Shown one piece after another: positions 15,810-23,576 of a DNA stretch of 25,272 nt (position 1 is the first letter of the stretch; the number at the start of each line of letters is the position of its first letter). Where the stretch lies: the NCBI RefSeq assembly GCF_937920395.1, contig NZ_CALEVF010000004.1, forward strand, positions 1 through 25,272, read 5' to 3'. The position numbers and the translations under genes were made by a program. The stretch is from an uncultured Clostridium sp. Its GTDB lineage: Bacteria; Bacillota; Clostridia; Clostridiales; Clostridiaceae. Below the pieces are notes generated by a model. That model saw only the letters and a list, made by a program, of their open reading frames with translations. It had not been told where the DNA came from and ran no database searches.

Positions 15810-16955
15810 TTATTTAAACAAATATCCTGAAAATATTAAAAAACTAAAACATACTAAATTAAAAGTTAAAAGAGTTGAAGCAACTTTGAAATAGGTCTTA
15901 TTCTTAAATTTTTTGTAAAATGGTTTTCTTTGCAAATAGTCTGTACCTATTAGCAAAATTGCATGATATGCACCATAAACAATATAATTCAATTGAACTC
16001 CATGCCAAAACCCCATGGTTATCATGTTTATCATGTAACCAAGGTAGGAAGCTGTATATCTACTCTTAAACCATTTTCCCCTAATTGCACTCATTACGAA
16101 TCTATTATAAATAAAATCTCTAAACCAAAATGATAAGCTCATGTGCCATCTATTCCAAAAATCCTTTATATCTTTACTTATAAAGGGAAGATTGAAGTTT
16201 TCAGGCGTTTTTATTCCAAGAATGTAGCTTACACCTATAGCAATTAAACTATAACCTGCAAAATCAAAGAATAGATAAAAACTATATGAATACATATATT
16301 TAACTACATTTCCTAAAGTATGTTGGTTTAACAATAGTATATTAATAAAATGTTTTTGTATATAATATCCTATTAAAAATTTATAGCCTACACCTTGTAG
16401 AATTTTATATATGCCTTCACCTAAATATTCTATGTATTGCCTGGTACCGAGAGCTTTATTACTTTCCTCCATAAATCTAATTGAACGGTCAATGGGCCCT
16501 GAACTTAGTGTTGGAAAAAATAATATGAAATAAATAAGATCAAAAATATTTATTTTAGTAATATATCCATCATAAATTTGTATTAACATCTGAATAATTT
16601 TGAAGGTTAAATAAGAAATACCTAAAAAGCCAAGCTCTCTATGCATAAATATGTTGCTAGTCTTTGAATAGATTAAAGGTGATATACCTATTAATACTAT
16701 TATCCAAAGCAACCATTTCTGTTTAAATTTCTTTATAACATAACTGTAGATAATAATTAATAAAAACTCCATTAAAAAAAATAGAATTAAAAATTTGGCT
16801 TGTTGTTTCGAGTTACCAAAAGTTAAATAAATCATGTATAAACTTACTGGTAACCCATACCATTTTATTCTTTTACCAAGTAGCCCCATAACAATTGCTG
16901 GAATTAATACCAATATCATTATGTAAAAATACATAAAATTTGAATAAGGGAGCAT
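15810..16955 (-). CDS. dltB: DltB, MBOAT-family D-alanyl transfer membrane protein
   Basis: The 381-residue polytopic membrane protein has about ten or more hydrophobic segments and the MBOAT signatures FWNRWHMSLSFWFRDF (266-281) and GFWHG (315-319, with the catalytic His318). DltB forms the channel-like membrane acyltransferase that binds DltC and passes D-alanine to the outside. Its ATG directly follows the dltA stop, with GGAGG within the last dltA codons, so the two are translationally coupled. The length is typical of the family. The last codons are duplicated as a fossil ahead of the second dltC. Confidence 0.96.
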   Translation of the reverse strand: MLPYSNFMYFYIMILVLIPAIVMGLLGKRIKWYGLPVSLYMIYLTFGNSKQQAKFLILFFLMEFLLIIIYSYVIKKFKQKWLLWIIVLIGISPLIYSKTSNIFMHRELGFLGISYLTFKIIQMLIQIYDGYITKINIFDLIYFILFFPTLSSGPIDRSIRFMEESNKALGTRQYIEYLGEGIYKILQGVGYKFLIGYYIQKHFINILLLNQHTLGNVVKYMYSYSFYLFFDFAGYSLIAIGVSYILGIKTPENFNLPFISKDIKDFWNRWHMSLSFWFRDFIYNRFVMSAIRGKWFKSRYTASYLGYMINMITMGFWHGVQLNYIVYGAYHAILLIGTDYLQRKPFYKKFKNKTYFKVASTLLTFNLVCFSFLIFSGYLFK

Positions 16956-18431
16956 CTAAAATTCCTCCATTATCTTTTTTCTATCAATTTTACCATTTGC
17001 ATTTAAAGGCAAGGTTACCATTACTTTCACTTTACGCGGTATCATATATAAAGGTAATAAATCCTTCAAAGACTTTTTAAGCGAAAGAACTATGTTTCCT
17101 TCAAATTTACCATTTAATACTACTGCTGTTGATAGATATTTAATTTTATTTTCTTCAATAATAGGTACTACAACTGCATTTTTTATGAAAGAAAGTTTTC
17201 TTATGTTGTTTTCAATATCTTCAATCTCTACTCTATAACCATGGAGCTTAATTTGATTATCTATTCGTCCATCATAATATAATACACCATTAATTATATG
17301 ACCAGCATCTCCTGTCCTATATCCTCTTTTTTCAGCACCTAAAATTTTGCTCTTAAAAAAAGACTTTTCTGTTAAATCCGGAGCAGCAAAATAACCTATA
17401 CTTACACTATCACCCACTATTAATATTTCAGTTGTACTTTTATCTAAGATGATTTCACAGTCTTTCTTTATGTATCCAACTGGTAGACTTCCCTTAATTT
17501 CCAGCATTTCTTTTTTTATTTCAATTGCAGTTACAGCTACAGTTGTTTCTGTTGGACCATAGAAATTTATTATCTTGATTTCATGGAATCTATCAAATAT
17601 TTTTTCTACGCATTGCTTGGACAATGTTTCTCCACAAAATAGCATTTGTCTCAATTGTGGCAATAAACTTTCATTAAACTGATCGCTTTGTAGACACATT
17701 TCTGCAAAAGATGGAGTAGAAACCCAAGTTGTAATTTTAGAAGATTTAAAATTCATAAATAGTTCAGGTAAATTAGCTATCATATCTTTATCAATACTAT
17801 AAAGTATTGAACCTGTAACCAAGGATAAATAGGTATCCATAACAGATAAATCAAAAGCAAAAGGTGCTTGGTTCATAAATATCTTATCTTCCTTATCTAT
17901 TAAATCAATACTCCAATCAAGGAAGCTTTGAATACAGTTTTTAGTTATCTGTACACCTTTAGGTTTACCAGTACTACCAGACGTGTATATAATATAATAA
18001 ACTTCGTCATCCTTAATTCTAAAACTTACATCTGGTATTTTATTTTCATATTGTAATAATACTTTTTTTATTTTAGTCTTATTTAGTATTGTAGCTGTAG
18101 GTATATCAATTAAATCATTAGATATATTTATAATTAATTTAGCACTGGAAATTAATAAAATATCCTTAACCCTTGCACTTGGAGTTGAACTATCCACTGG
18201 AATATATGGATGACCGCTTTTAGCACAGGCTAGAAAACTTATTAGCATTAAGTGATCTTTATGTCCAAAAACTATTATAGGAGTTTGGTCTTTCCCAAAT
18301 AACTCTATAATATTTACAGCAATTGAATCAGATTTTGTTTTTAACTCACTATAAGTCAGGCTACTATTCCTATAAATATGAGCTACTTTATTGGTAGTAC
18401 AATAGCTTTCAATTTTATCGATAAAATTCAT
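16956..18431 (-). CDS. dltA: DltA, D-alanine--D-alanyl carrier protein ligase
   Basis: This 491-residue adenylate-forming enzyme activates D-alanine with ATP and loads it onto the DltC phosphopantetheine arm in the cytoplasm. The motifs appear in order: P-loop YTSGSTGKPKG (149-159), NFYGPTET (289-296), YRTGD (371-375), DGRIDNQIKLHGYRVE (387-402) and the C-terminal catalytic lysine in NGKIDRKK (Lys481). It has the full family length. It is the first gene of the dltABCD-CD operon. AAAGGA precedes the ATG by about 10 nt. A minus-strand TATAAT (18527-18522) lies 91 nt upstream with a weak -35, and a 24-codon ORF sits further upstream. Confidence 0.96.
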   Translation of the reverse strand: MNFIDKIESYCTTNKVAHIYRNSSLTYSELKTKSDSIAVNIIELFGKDQTPIIVFGHKDHLMLISFLACAKSGHPYIPVDSSTPSARVKDILLISSAKLIINISNDLIDIPTATILNKTKIKKVLLQYENKIPDVSFRIKDDEVYYIIYTSGSTGKPKGVQITKNCIQSFLDWSIDLIDKEDKIFMNQAPFAFDLSVMDTYLSLVTGSILYSIDKDMIANLPELFMNFKSSKITTWVSTPSFAEMCLQSDQFNESLLPQLRQMLFCGETLSKQCVEKIFDRFHEIKIINFYGPTETTVAVTAIEIKKEMLEIKGSLPVGYIKKDCEIILDKSTTEILIVGDSVSIGYFAAPDLTEKSFFKSKILGAEKRGYRTGDAGHIINGVLYYDGRIDNQIKLHGYRVEIEDIENNIRKLSFIKNAVVVPIIEENKIKYLSTAVVLNGKFEGNIVLSLKKSLKDLLPLYMIPRKVKVMVTLPLNANGKIDRKKIMEEF

Positions 18432-18630
18432 AAATGTTCATTCCTTTCTATATTTTAAAACTTTATTTATGCATTAAAAATTTATTACATAAATACAGCC
18501 AACTTAAAACTTTCACATGCTATTATAAATCTTATTAAGTACAAATGTATATATAAAACAAAATATATTTACAATTAATTAGTATAAAAAAATAGCATGG
18601 GTAAAAAGCATCAAAAATCTAACAATTACG

Positions 18631-18705
18631 CTAGGTTCTTCTTGAGCATAAACATATTAGCCCTCCTATAACAATTAATAATCCCAAAATTACAGGTAAA
18701 TTCAT
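18631..18705 (-). CDS. Possible 24-aa hydrophobic peptide upstream of dltA
   Basis: The minus strand encodes a 24-residue peptide starting MNLPVILGLLIVIGGL and ending CSRRT: one short membrane helix followed by two Arg, an N-out/C-in single-span layout. AAGGAAGTG is well placed (about 8 nt from the ATG), which is strong for this genome style. It lies 200 nt before dltA on the same strand. Many dlt operons begin with a small membrane protein, DltX, but DltX is about twice this length with a C-terminal motif I do not see here, so I do not name it. It could be a degraded DltX, a leader peptide, or chance. Confidence 0.4.
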   Translation of the reverse strand: MNLPVILGLLIVIGGLICLCSRRT

Positions 18706-19330
18706 AATTTTCACTTCCTTTTTTAAAATTCACTATGTTTACTATTACCAAACTTTACGATGAAAAATAAATTGTGTACTTAAAGAACATTAAATAAAAT
18801 ATAAAAAAGCAGCCTATAATACAAAGTTAATGAAAAACCTTGTACAAGTGCTAATTGGAAGTAGTTCGCTTATTTCTTGAACTGTATCTAGTATTATAAT
18901 TTGACTAATGTTCATGTACATTAGTATCTCTTACTAACATTAAAATAAGATTAAAGAAGCATGAATAGTTTACTTCATATTTATTTACACTCATAATTTC
19001 AAAAAAAAATAAAAATGAACATGTAAGAGGTAACAGATTATAAATTATAATTTTTTATATAATTTTAATATGATTTTAATCTAGCACATACATAATGTAA
19101 TTTATAGGTAGTAATAATAGCCTTTTCAATATTATATTTATATGTTCACTATCTTTCAGACGTGTTAGTTGGTGTCATTCGAATGGCTATTGTGTAGGAA
19201 GATTATCTTATATATTTTCTCTGTAATAAATATAGTATTTTATAAGAAATGAATTTTGAAAGAGTCTTATCGTTATATTCTCTCAAGTGTTAGTTATAAA
19301 AACAATATTAAATAAATTATGAGGTGTAGA
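18706..19330. other. Divergent control region between dlt and the glycosyltransferase operon
   Basis: No gene is supported. The region must hold the start sites for both operons. It contains the palindrome at 18904-18925, a TATAAT on the minus strand at 18898-18893, and the 10-bp palindrome CATTCGAATG at 19176-19185. No consensus -35/-10 pair stands out for either direction, which could mean use of an alternative sigma factor (inference). Confidence 0.4.
18904..18925. promoter_or_regulatory. 22-bp palindromic operator candidate
   Basis: ACTAATGT and ACATTAGT flank TCATGT, giving a near-perfect palindrome with a CATG core. It overlaps TTGACT on the plus strand and lies just upstream of a minus-strand TATAAT (18898-18893). 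It is a good shape for a dimeric repressor site in the shared dlt/glycosyltransferase control region. Confidence 0.4.
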
Positions 19331-20365
19331 ATGATTATATTAATTGCAGCATTTGAACCAGATGATCATCTTGTAGCATTAATTAGTGAATTAAAACTAA
19401 AGTGTGATTATAAAATATTGATTGTTGATGATGGTAGCGGTGAAAGTTATGTTTCTGTTTTTAACCGTTGTAAAGTGTTAGGTTGCACAGTGCTAGAACA
19501 TGATAAAAATATGGGAAAAGGATGTGCCCTTAAAACGGGATTTGCTTATATAAAAGACAACACTGATGAGAGAATGGGAGTAGTAACTGCTGATGCTGAT
19601 GGACAACACCTGGTAAAGAACATATTAAATGTGTGCTTAGAAATTCAAAATGATGATCATAATATTGTCCTTGGAGTAAGAAAATTTGTTGGAAAAATTC
19701 CTTGGAAAAGTGCAATTGGAAATGCCTTTGCTAGGAGAATATTTAAGTTAACAAGTGGGTCTAAGTTATTAGATACCCAGACAGGTCTTAGGGGATTTTC
19801 AATAGAATCACTGCCTTGGCTTTTATCTATTGATGGCGAGCGTTATGAATACGAAATGAATATGCTACTTTTAGCTAAAAAAGCGGGGTACGTATTTAAA
19901 CAAATTGAGATTGATACTGTATATGAAGCTTCTAATAAATCATCCCACTTTAGAGCTGTAAAAGATTCTTTAAGAGTATTTATGCCATTTTTAAAGTTTT
20001 GCGCTTCAGGAATTTCTGCAGCTATAGTTGATTATTCTTTGCTTTTTTATCTTCAGTGGTTAACAAAAAACTTATTCTTATCAGTAGTAGTCGCTAGAGT
20101 AGCAAGTTCAGCTGTTAACTTTACTGTAAATAAATTTATGGTCTTCAATGTTAAAAGTAAAGATAAGAAAAATAGAAGTGAATTCATACGCTATTATTTA
20201 CTTGTATTTGTTTTATTATTTGCTAACTATTTTTTGTTGAGTTTTTTCTCCGTAAACCTTCATATATGGTTGTTATGGAGTAAGATTATAACCGAATTAC
20301 TTTTATTTTGTATAAGTTTTACTGTTCAGCGCTTGTTTATCTTTAACAACAAGGTTCATATTTAG
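19331..20365 (+). CDS. GT2 glycosyltransferase fused to a GtrA membrane domain
   Basis: The 344-residue protein has an N-terminal GT-A fold of the dolichyl-phosphate mannose synthase/polyprenyl-phosphate sugar transferase type: VDDGSG near 34, the catalytic DADGQH at 88-93, the acceptor-loop DTQTGLRGF near 148-156 and ERYEYEMNMLL near 171-181. A C-terminal GtrA domain (about 220-340) with four predicted membrane helices follows. The expected role is transfer of a sugar from a nucleotide donor to undecaprenyl phosphate, with GtrA helping it across the membrane for later addition to a surface polymer. An ATG at 19319 lies upstream, but GAGGTG 4-5 nt before 19331 makes that the likely start. It is first in an operon with the phosphodiester glycosidase/propeller cassettes. 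Confidence 0.85.
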   Translation: MIILIAAFEPDDHLVALISELKLKCDYKILIVDDGSGESYVSVFNRCKVLGCTVLEHDKNMGKGCALKTGFAYIKDNTDERMGVVTADADGQHLVKNILNVCLEIQNDDHNIVLGVRKFVGKIPWKSAIGNAFARRIFKLTSGSKLLDTQTGLRGFSIESLPWLLSIDGERYEYEMNMLLLAKKAGYVFKQIEIDTVYEASNKSSHFRAVKDSLRVFMPFLKFCASGISAAIVDYSLLFYLQWLTKNLFLSVVVARVASSAVNFTVNKFMVFNVKSKDKKNRSEFIRYYLLVFVLLFANYFLLSFFSVNLHIWLLWSKIITELLLFCISFTVQRLFIFNNKVHI

Positions 20366-20399
20366 TTTTTATAAAAATTTTAGATTGGATGTAATAAAA

Positions 20400-21383
20400 A
20401 TGAAAAAAAGAATATTAAGCAAAATAACAAATAAAAAAATATATATATTCCATCTTATAGTTTGTCTAATTATTTTTCTACCTTTATTTAGCATAATGCT
20501 TTTATATCATGGACCTTTTGTTAAATTAAGAGATAACATTGTTTCTACAAGTATGGCAACAAATAAAAACAAGTTTTTCGCAACTTGGTTTCTGAGTAGC
20601 AGTGAGATAAATAATATTATGGCAAAAACTAATTCAAGTGTAAAAGACTCAATGGAAAATGTAAGTAATATTGCTATTCAAAAATCTAAAAAAAACATGA
20701 CAAAAGTTAAAATAATTAATATTAAGGAAATTAATTTCAAAGCAAAATTAATGATAATAAATGATCCTTCAAAAATATCCATAGGGATGTCACCTAAATT
20801 AGGAAAAAGAGGATCACCTCTTAGCGAAATTGTTAAATTCAGTAATGCTATTGGAGGGGTTAATGCAGGGGGGTTTTTAGATGATAATTTAATGGGCAAC
20901 GGATCTAAGCCTGATGGGATAGTAATTAGCAACGGAGCTATTAAATTTAAACAAAGTGGTCTAAGCAAATTTAATGTTATAGGGTTTAATAAGAATAATA
21001 TTCTTGTTATAGGTAATTATATGACACTAAATGAAATTAAAAATTCAAATCTTAGGTGTGCAATTTCTTTTGGACCTGCTCTTGTTTTAAATGGAAAACC
21101 TCTTGTAACAAAAGTTGGTACATCACTTCAGCCACGAAGCGCTATAGGTCAAAGAAAGGATGGATCGATTATTTTGCTTGCAATTGATGGGAGAGAGAGT
21201 GACAGTCCCGGTGCAAATTATTCAGATACGCAAAACTTAATGTTAAAATATGGGGCATACAATGCAGCCAACTTAGATGGTGGCTCATCAACAACTTTAA
21301 ATTATTTGGGTAAGACTATTAATACCCCCTGTGATATTGCTGGAGAACGTACTATTGCTACTGCATTTGTAATCATGCCTTAA
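20400..21383 (+). CDS. Phosphodiester glycosidase family protein (NAGPA domain), copy 1
   Basis: The 327-residue product has one membrane anchor (about 14-36) and then the conserved segment HGPF...IVSTSMAT...FLSSSEI that precedes the catalytic domain in this family. The NAGPA domain (about 120-327) carries GGVNAGGF near 152-159, QPRSAIGQ (244-251), AIDGR (261-265) and NLDGGSSTT (291-299). The family cleaves phosphodiester-linked sugars (as in the enzyme uncovering mannose-6-phosphate); bacterial members act outside the membrane on envelope polymers or glycolipids. An upstream TTG at 20385 is open but has no ribosome binding site, so the ATG at 20400 is preferred, although its site is weak too (GGATG). 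It is 34 nt after the glycosyltransferase gene. The exact substrate is unknown. Confidence 0.85.
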   Translation: MKKRILSKITNKKIYIFHLIVCLIIFLPLFSIMLLYHGPFVKLRDNIVSTSMATNKNKFFATWFLSSSEINNIMAKTNSSVKDSMENVSNIAIQKSKKNMTKVKIINIKEINFKAKLMIINDPSKISIGMSPKLGKRGSPLSEIVKFSNAIGGVNAGGFLDDNLMGNGSKPDGIVISNGAIKFKQSGLSKFNVIGFNKNNILVIGNYMTLNEIKNSNLRCAISFGPALVLNGKPLVTKVGTSLQPRSAIGQRKDGSIILLAIDGRESDSPGANYSDTQNLMLKYGAYNAANLDGGSSTTLNYLGKTINTPCDIAGERTIATAFVIMP

Positions 21384-21399
21384 ATTATGGAGATTGATG

Positions 21400-22422
21400 A
21401 TGAGAAAATTAAAAGGATATAAAAAATTAAAGAGAGCACTAATTACTTTAACTTTAATATATGCAGTTATTATTTTTATATTTTGTTTCGGAGTGATATC
21501 TCACTTGAACGGATCTATAGTAACTGATAGTGCTTCACAGGGAAGTGTCCCAAATACTAGAACTACTTCAAGTGAAATTAAAAACTTAAGTATAAACAAT
21601 GTGCCTATTGGAGCAAAAAACATATCATTTTCTTATGATGATAAGTATTGTACTTATCTTTATAATTCTGAAATATATATTAAAAAAATTGCATCTGACA
21701 AACTAGTGAAAAAGATCCATGAACAACTAGGGATAAATAAATTAATGCTCATGGGTAACAGTAATATTATAATGTATTTTATTACGTTAAATGGAAGAAT
21801 AAAATTAAAGACTTATAACATTGAAAGTGGATTAATGACTATACAAAAATCTTTTATTATACCTAAAAATTCAACAATAAAATCCGTTGATTATTCAAGT
21901 GCCACAAACTTAATTTTTGTTAATATGGAAAGAGGTATTGGAAATAATAAAAAAGATAACATATATTATATCAATATTATGAAGAATGTAAAACAAATTA
22001 TTCCTGGACACCTAGTCAATAACATGTTGCTGTCAAATAATTCACTTGCATTATATTTTGAAGATGGAAATAACAATTTATATTGCCATTCAAAACTTAT
22101 ATCTGGAGTAAAAAGAGCGCATATAATTGGTTGTGATGCAAATGATAATGTTTATGCTAGGTCTTTGGATGATAAAGGCAAAATTTATGTTGTAAATAAT
22201 AATAAGTTGATAACAACACAAAGACTTAATGATTTGAATTTTATTAGGTTTTACACAAATAAAAGTGATGTTTATGTTATCTACAAAAATCATATAATAA
22301 ATTTAACAAGTAAGGCTAAACTAAATTATAGGAATAACTTAAGGTTTATGGGCATGAGTGGTTTAAATGTTTATTTTAGAGATAACAATAATAACATAAT
22401 CGCTATGAATCGAACAATATAG
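21400..22422 (+). CDS. Membrane-anchored beta-propeller-like protein, copy 1
   Basis: The ~340-residue product has one signal-anchor helix (about 12-34), a Ser/Thr linker, then about 270 residues of repeating short beta motifs of the form 'strand-turn-strand' (ISFSYDDKYCTYLYNSEIYI, VDYSSATNLIFVNMER, IYYINIMKNVKQII, NNNLYCHSKL, NDNVYARSLD). That pattern fits a 5- to 7-bladed propeller of the TolB/WD40 sort. No catalytic residues are seen. Three starts are possible (TTG 21394, ATG 21397, ATG 21400); GGAG 7 nt before 21400 favours the last. It follows the glycosidase by 16 nt and has a diverged paralogue in the next cassette. It probably acts outside the membrane as a partner or binder for the glycosidase (inference). 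Confidence 0.7.
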   Translation: MRKLKGYKKLKRALITLTLIYAVIIFIFCFGVISHLNGSIVTDSASQGSVPNTRTTSSEIKNLSINNVPIGAKNISFSYDDKYCTYLYNSEIYIKKIASDKLVKKIHEQLGINKLMLMGNSNIIMYFITLNGRIKLKTYNIESGLMTIQKSFIIPKNSTIKSVDYSSATNLIFVNMERGIGNNKKDNIYYINIMKNVKQIIPGHLVNNMLLSNNSLALYFEDGNNNLYCHSKLISGVKRAHIIGCDANDNVYARSLDDKGKIYVVNNNKLITTQRLNDLNFIRFYTNKSDVYVIYKNHIINLTSKAKLNYRNNLRFMGMSGLNVYFRDNNNNIIAMNRTI

Positions 22423-22450
22423 GAGTAGTACCAAGATTTGTGTATTATCG

Positions 22451-22482
22451 TTAGTAAGTATAATAAATATTATACTTACTAA
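22451..22482. promoter_or_regulatory. Perfect 15-bp inverted repeat between the two cassettes
   Basis: TTAGTAAGTATAATA (22451-22465) and its exact complement (22468-22482) are separated by only AA. The tight spacer and the lack of a T-run make a protein-binding site at least as likely as a terminator. It lies 69 nt upstream of the second glycosidase gene, so it could set that cassette's expression apart from the first. Confidence 0.5.
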
Positions 22483-22550
22483 TAAATAATTAATTTTATT
22501 ACATTATGCAATATTATAAACTGATATTTTGTAAAACACAGGAGGGGAAA

Positions 22551-23558
22551 ATGGGTTCAAATAGTAGGTCAAAAACAAAGAAAATTTACAAACTAAGAAG
22601 ATTTATATTTTATCTGATTTTCGGATTAATATTTACTGGAATTACTGCTCCACTAATTATATTTCATGGACCGTTTACTAATGTAAAAAAAACGATAGTG
22701 GATGCTTCAATGACCACACTAAGTCACCAATGGATTGCGAAATTGTTTTTATCTGATGCGGAAATTAAAAAAATTCGAAGCGAGGATACAGTTCAAATTG
22801 TGCAGCAGGGCAACAATAACCTTATCAAGTTTATTAATTCCCATGACAATAGTATTGAAAGATATAATATTTCAAACGGAATAAAGTTTACAGGCTATCT
22901 ACTTGTTATTAAAGATCCTACAAGAGTTAAAGTTGGCTATAGCAATAAACTGGGAACCCAGGGAGAACTAACAAGTCAGATAGCTCAGGATAATGGTGCA
23001 ATTGCAGCTATTAATGCAGGTGGCTTTTCTGACTCATCCTCAACCAATACAAAATGGACTGGTACGGGTGGAAAACCGATGGGCCTTATTATGAGCAATG
23101 GGAATATTAAATTTAATGATATAACAAATCCATATAAAAAGGTTGATATTACAGCAATTACAAATAAAGCTCAACTTCTTGTAGGCCCTCACAGTTTAAA
23201 TGAATTAAAGAAGCTTTCCGTAACCAATGCAGTATCTTTTGGCCCTGCACTTGTAGTTAATGGTAAAGGAACAATCAAATCTGGAGATGGAGGCTGGGGT
23301 ATTGCACCAAGAGCAGCAATTGGACAGCGCAACGATGGTGCTATAATATTACTTGCTATTGATGGAAGATCAGCTAAAAGCCTTGGAGCCTCACTTAAAG
23401 ATGTACAAAATATAATGCTTCAATATGGAGCATATAATGCCTCTAACTTGGATGGTGGGTCATCAACAACAATGTATAATAATGGTAGCATTATTAATAA
23501 TCCTTGTGATGCACTAGGCGAAAGAGCAGTTCCATCCGCTTTTATCGTTAATCCTTAA
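22551..23558 (+). CDS. Phosphodiester glycosidase family protein (NAGPA domain), copy 2
   Basis: The 335-residue product is the paralogue of the 20400-21383 protein. It has one membrane anchor (about 16-38), the conserved HGPF...IVDASMTT...FLSDAEI segment, and a NAGPA domain with AAINAGGF ending at 159, APRAAIGQ (252-259), AIDGR (269-273) and NLDGGSSTT (299-307). It is predicted to cleave a phosphodiester-linked sugar outside the membrane. A GT-rich loop (GTGGKPMG) replaces GNGSKPDG of copy one at the same place. An upstream ATG at 22506 is open, but AGGAGG 6 nt before 22551 decides the start. The copies share all core motifs and differ in the linker before the domain, so they may act on different linkages (inference). 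Confidence 0.87.
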   Translation: MGSNSRSKTKKIYKLRRFIFYLIFGLIFTGITAPLIIFHGPFTNVKKTIVDASMTTLSHQWIAKLFLSDAEIKKIRSEDTVQIVQQGNNNLIKFINSHDNSIERYNISNGIKFTGYLLVIKDPTRVKVGYSNKLGTQGELTSQIAQDNGAIAAINAGGFSDSSSTNTKWTGTGGKPMGLIMSNGNIKFNDITNPYKKVDITAITNKAQLLVGPHSLNELKKLSVTNAVSFGPALVVNGKGTIKSGDGGWGIAPRAAIGQRNDGAIILLAIDGRSAKSLGASLKDVQNIMLQYGAYNASNLDGGSSTTMYNNGSIINNPCDALGERAVPSAFIVNP

Positions 23559-23576
23559 CTGACAGGAGATTAAGCT

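Larger units (their letters stand above)
14321..15850 (-). repeat. Tandem duplication unit 1 (dltB tail-dltC-dltD)
   Basis: This is the operon-proximal unit of the duplication. It begins inside the last codons of the functional dltB gene and ends after the first dltD. The start-to-start distance between the two dltC genes is 1529 nt. Third-position differences spread over the whole unit show that the event is not very recent. Confidence 0.85.
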
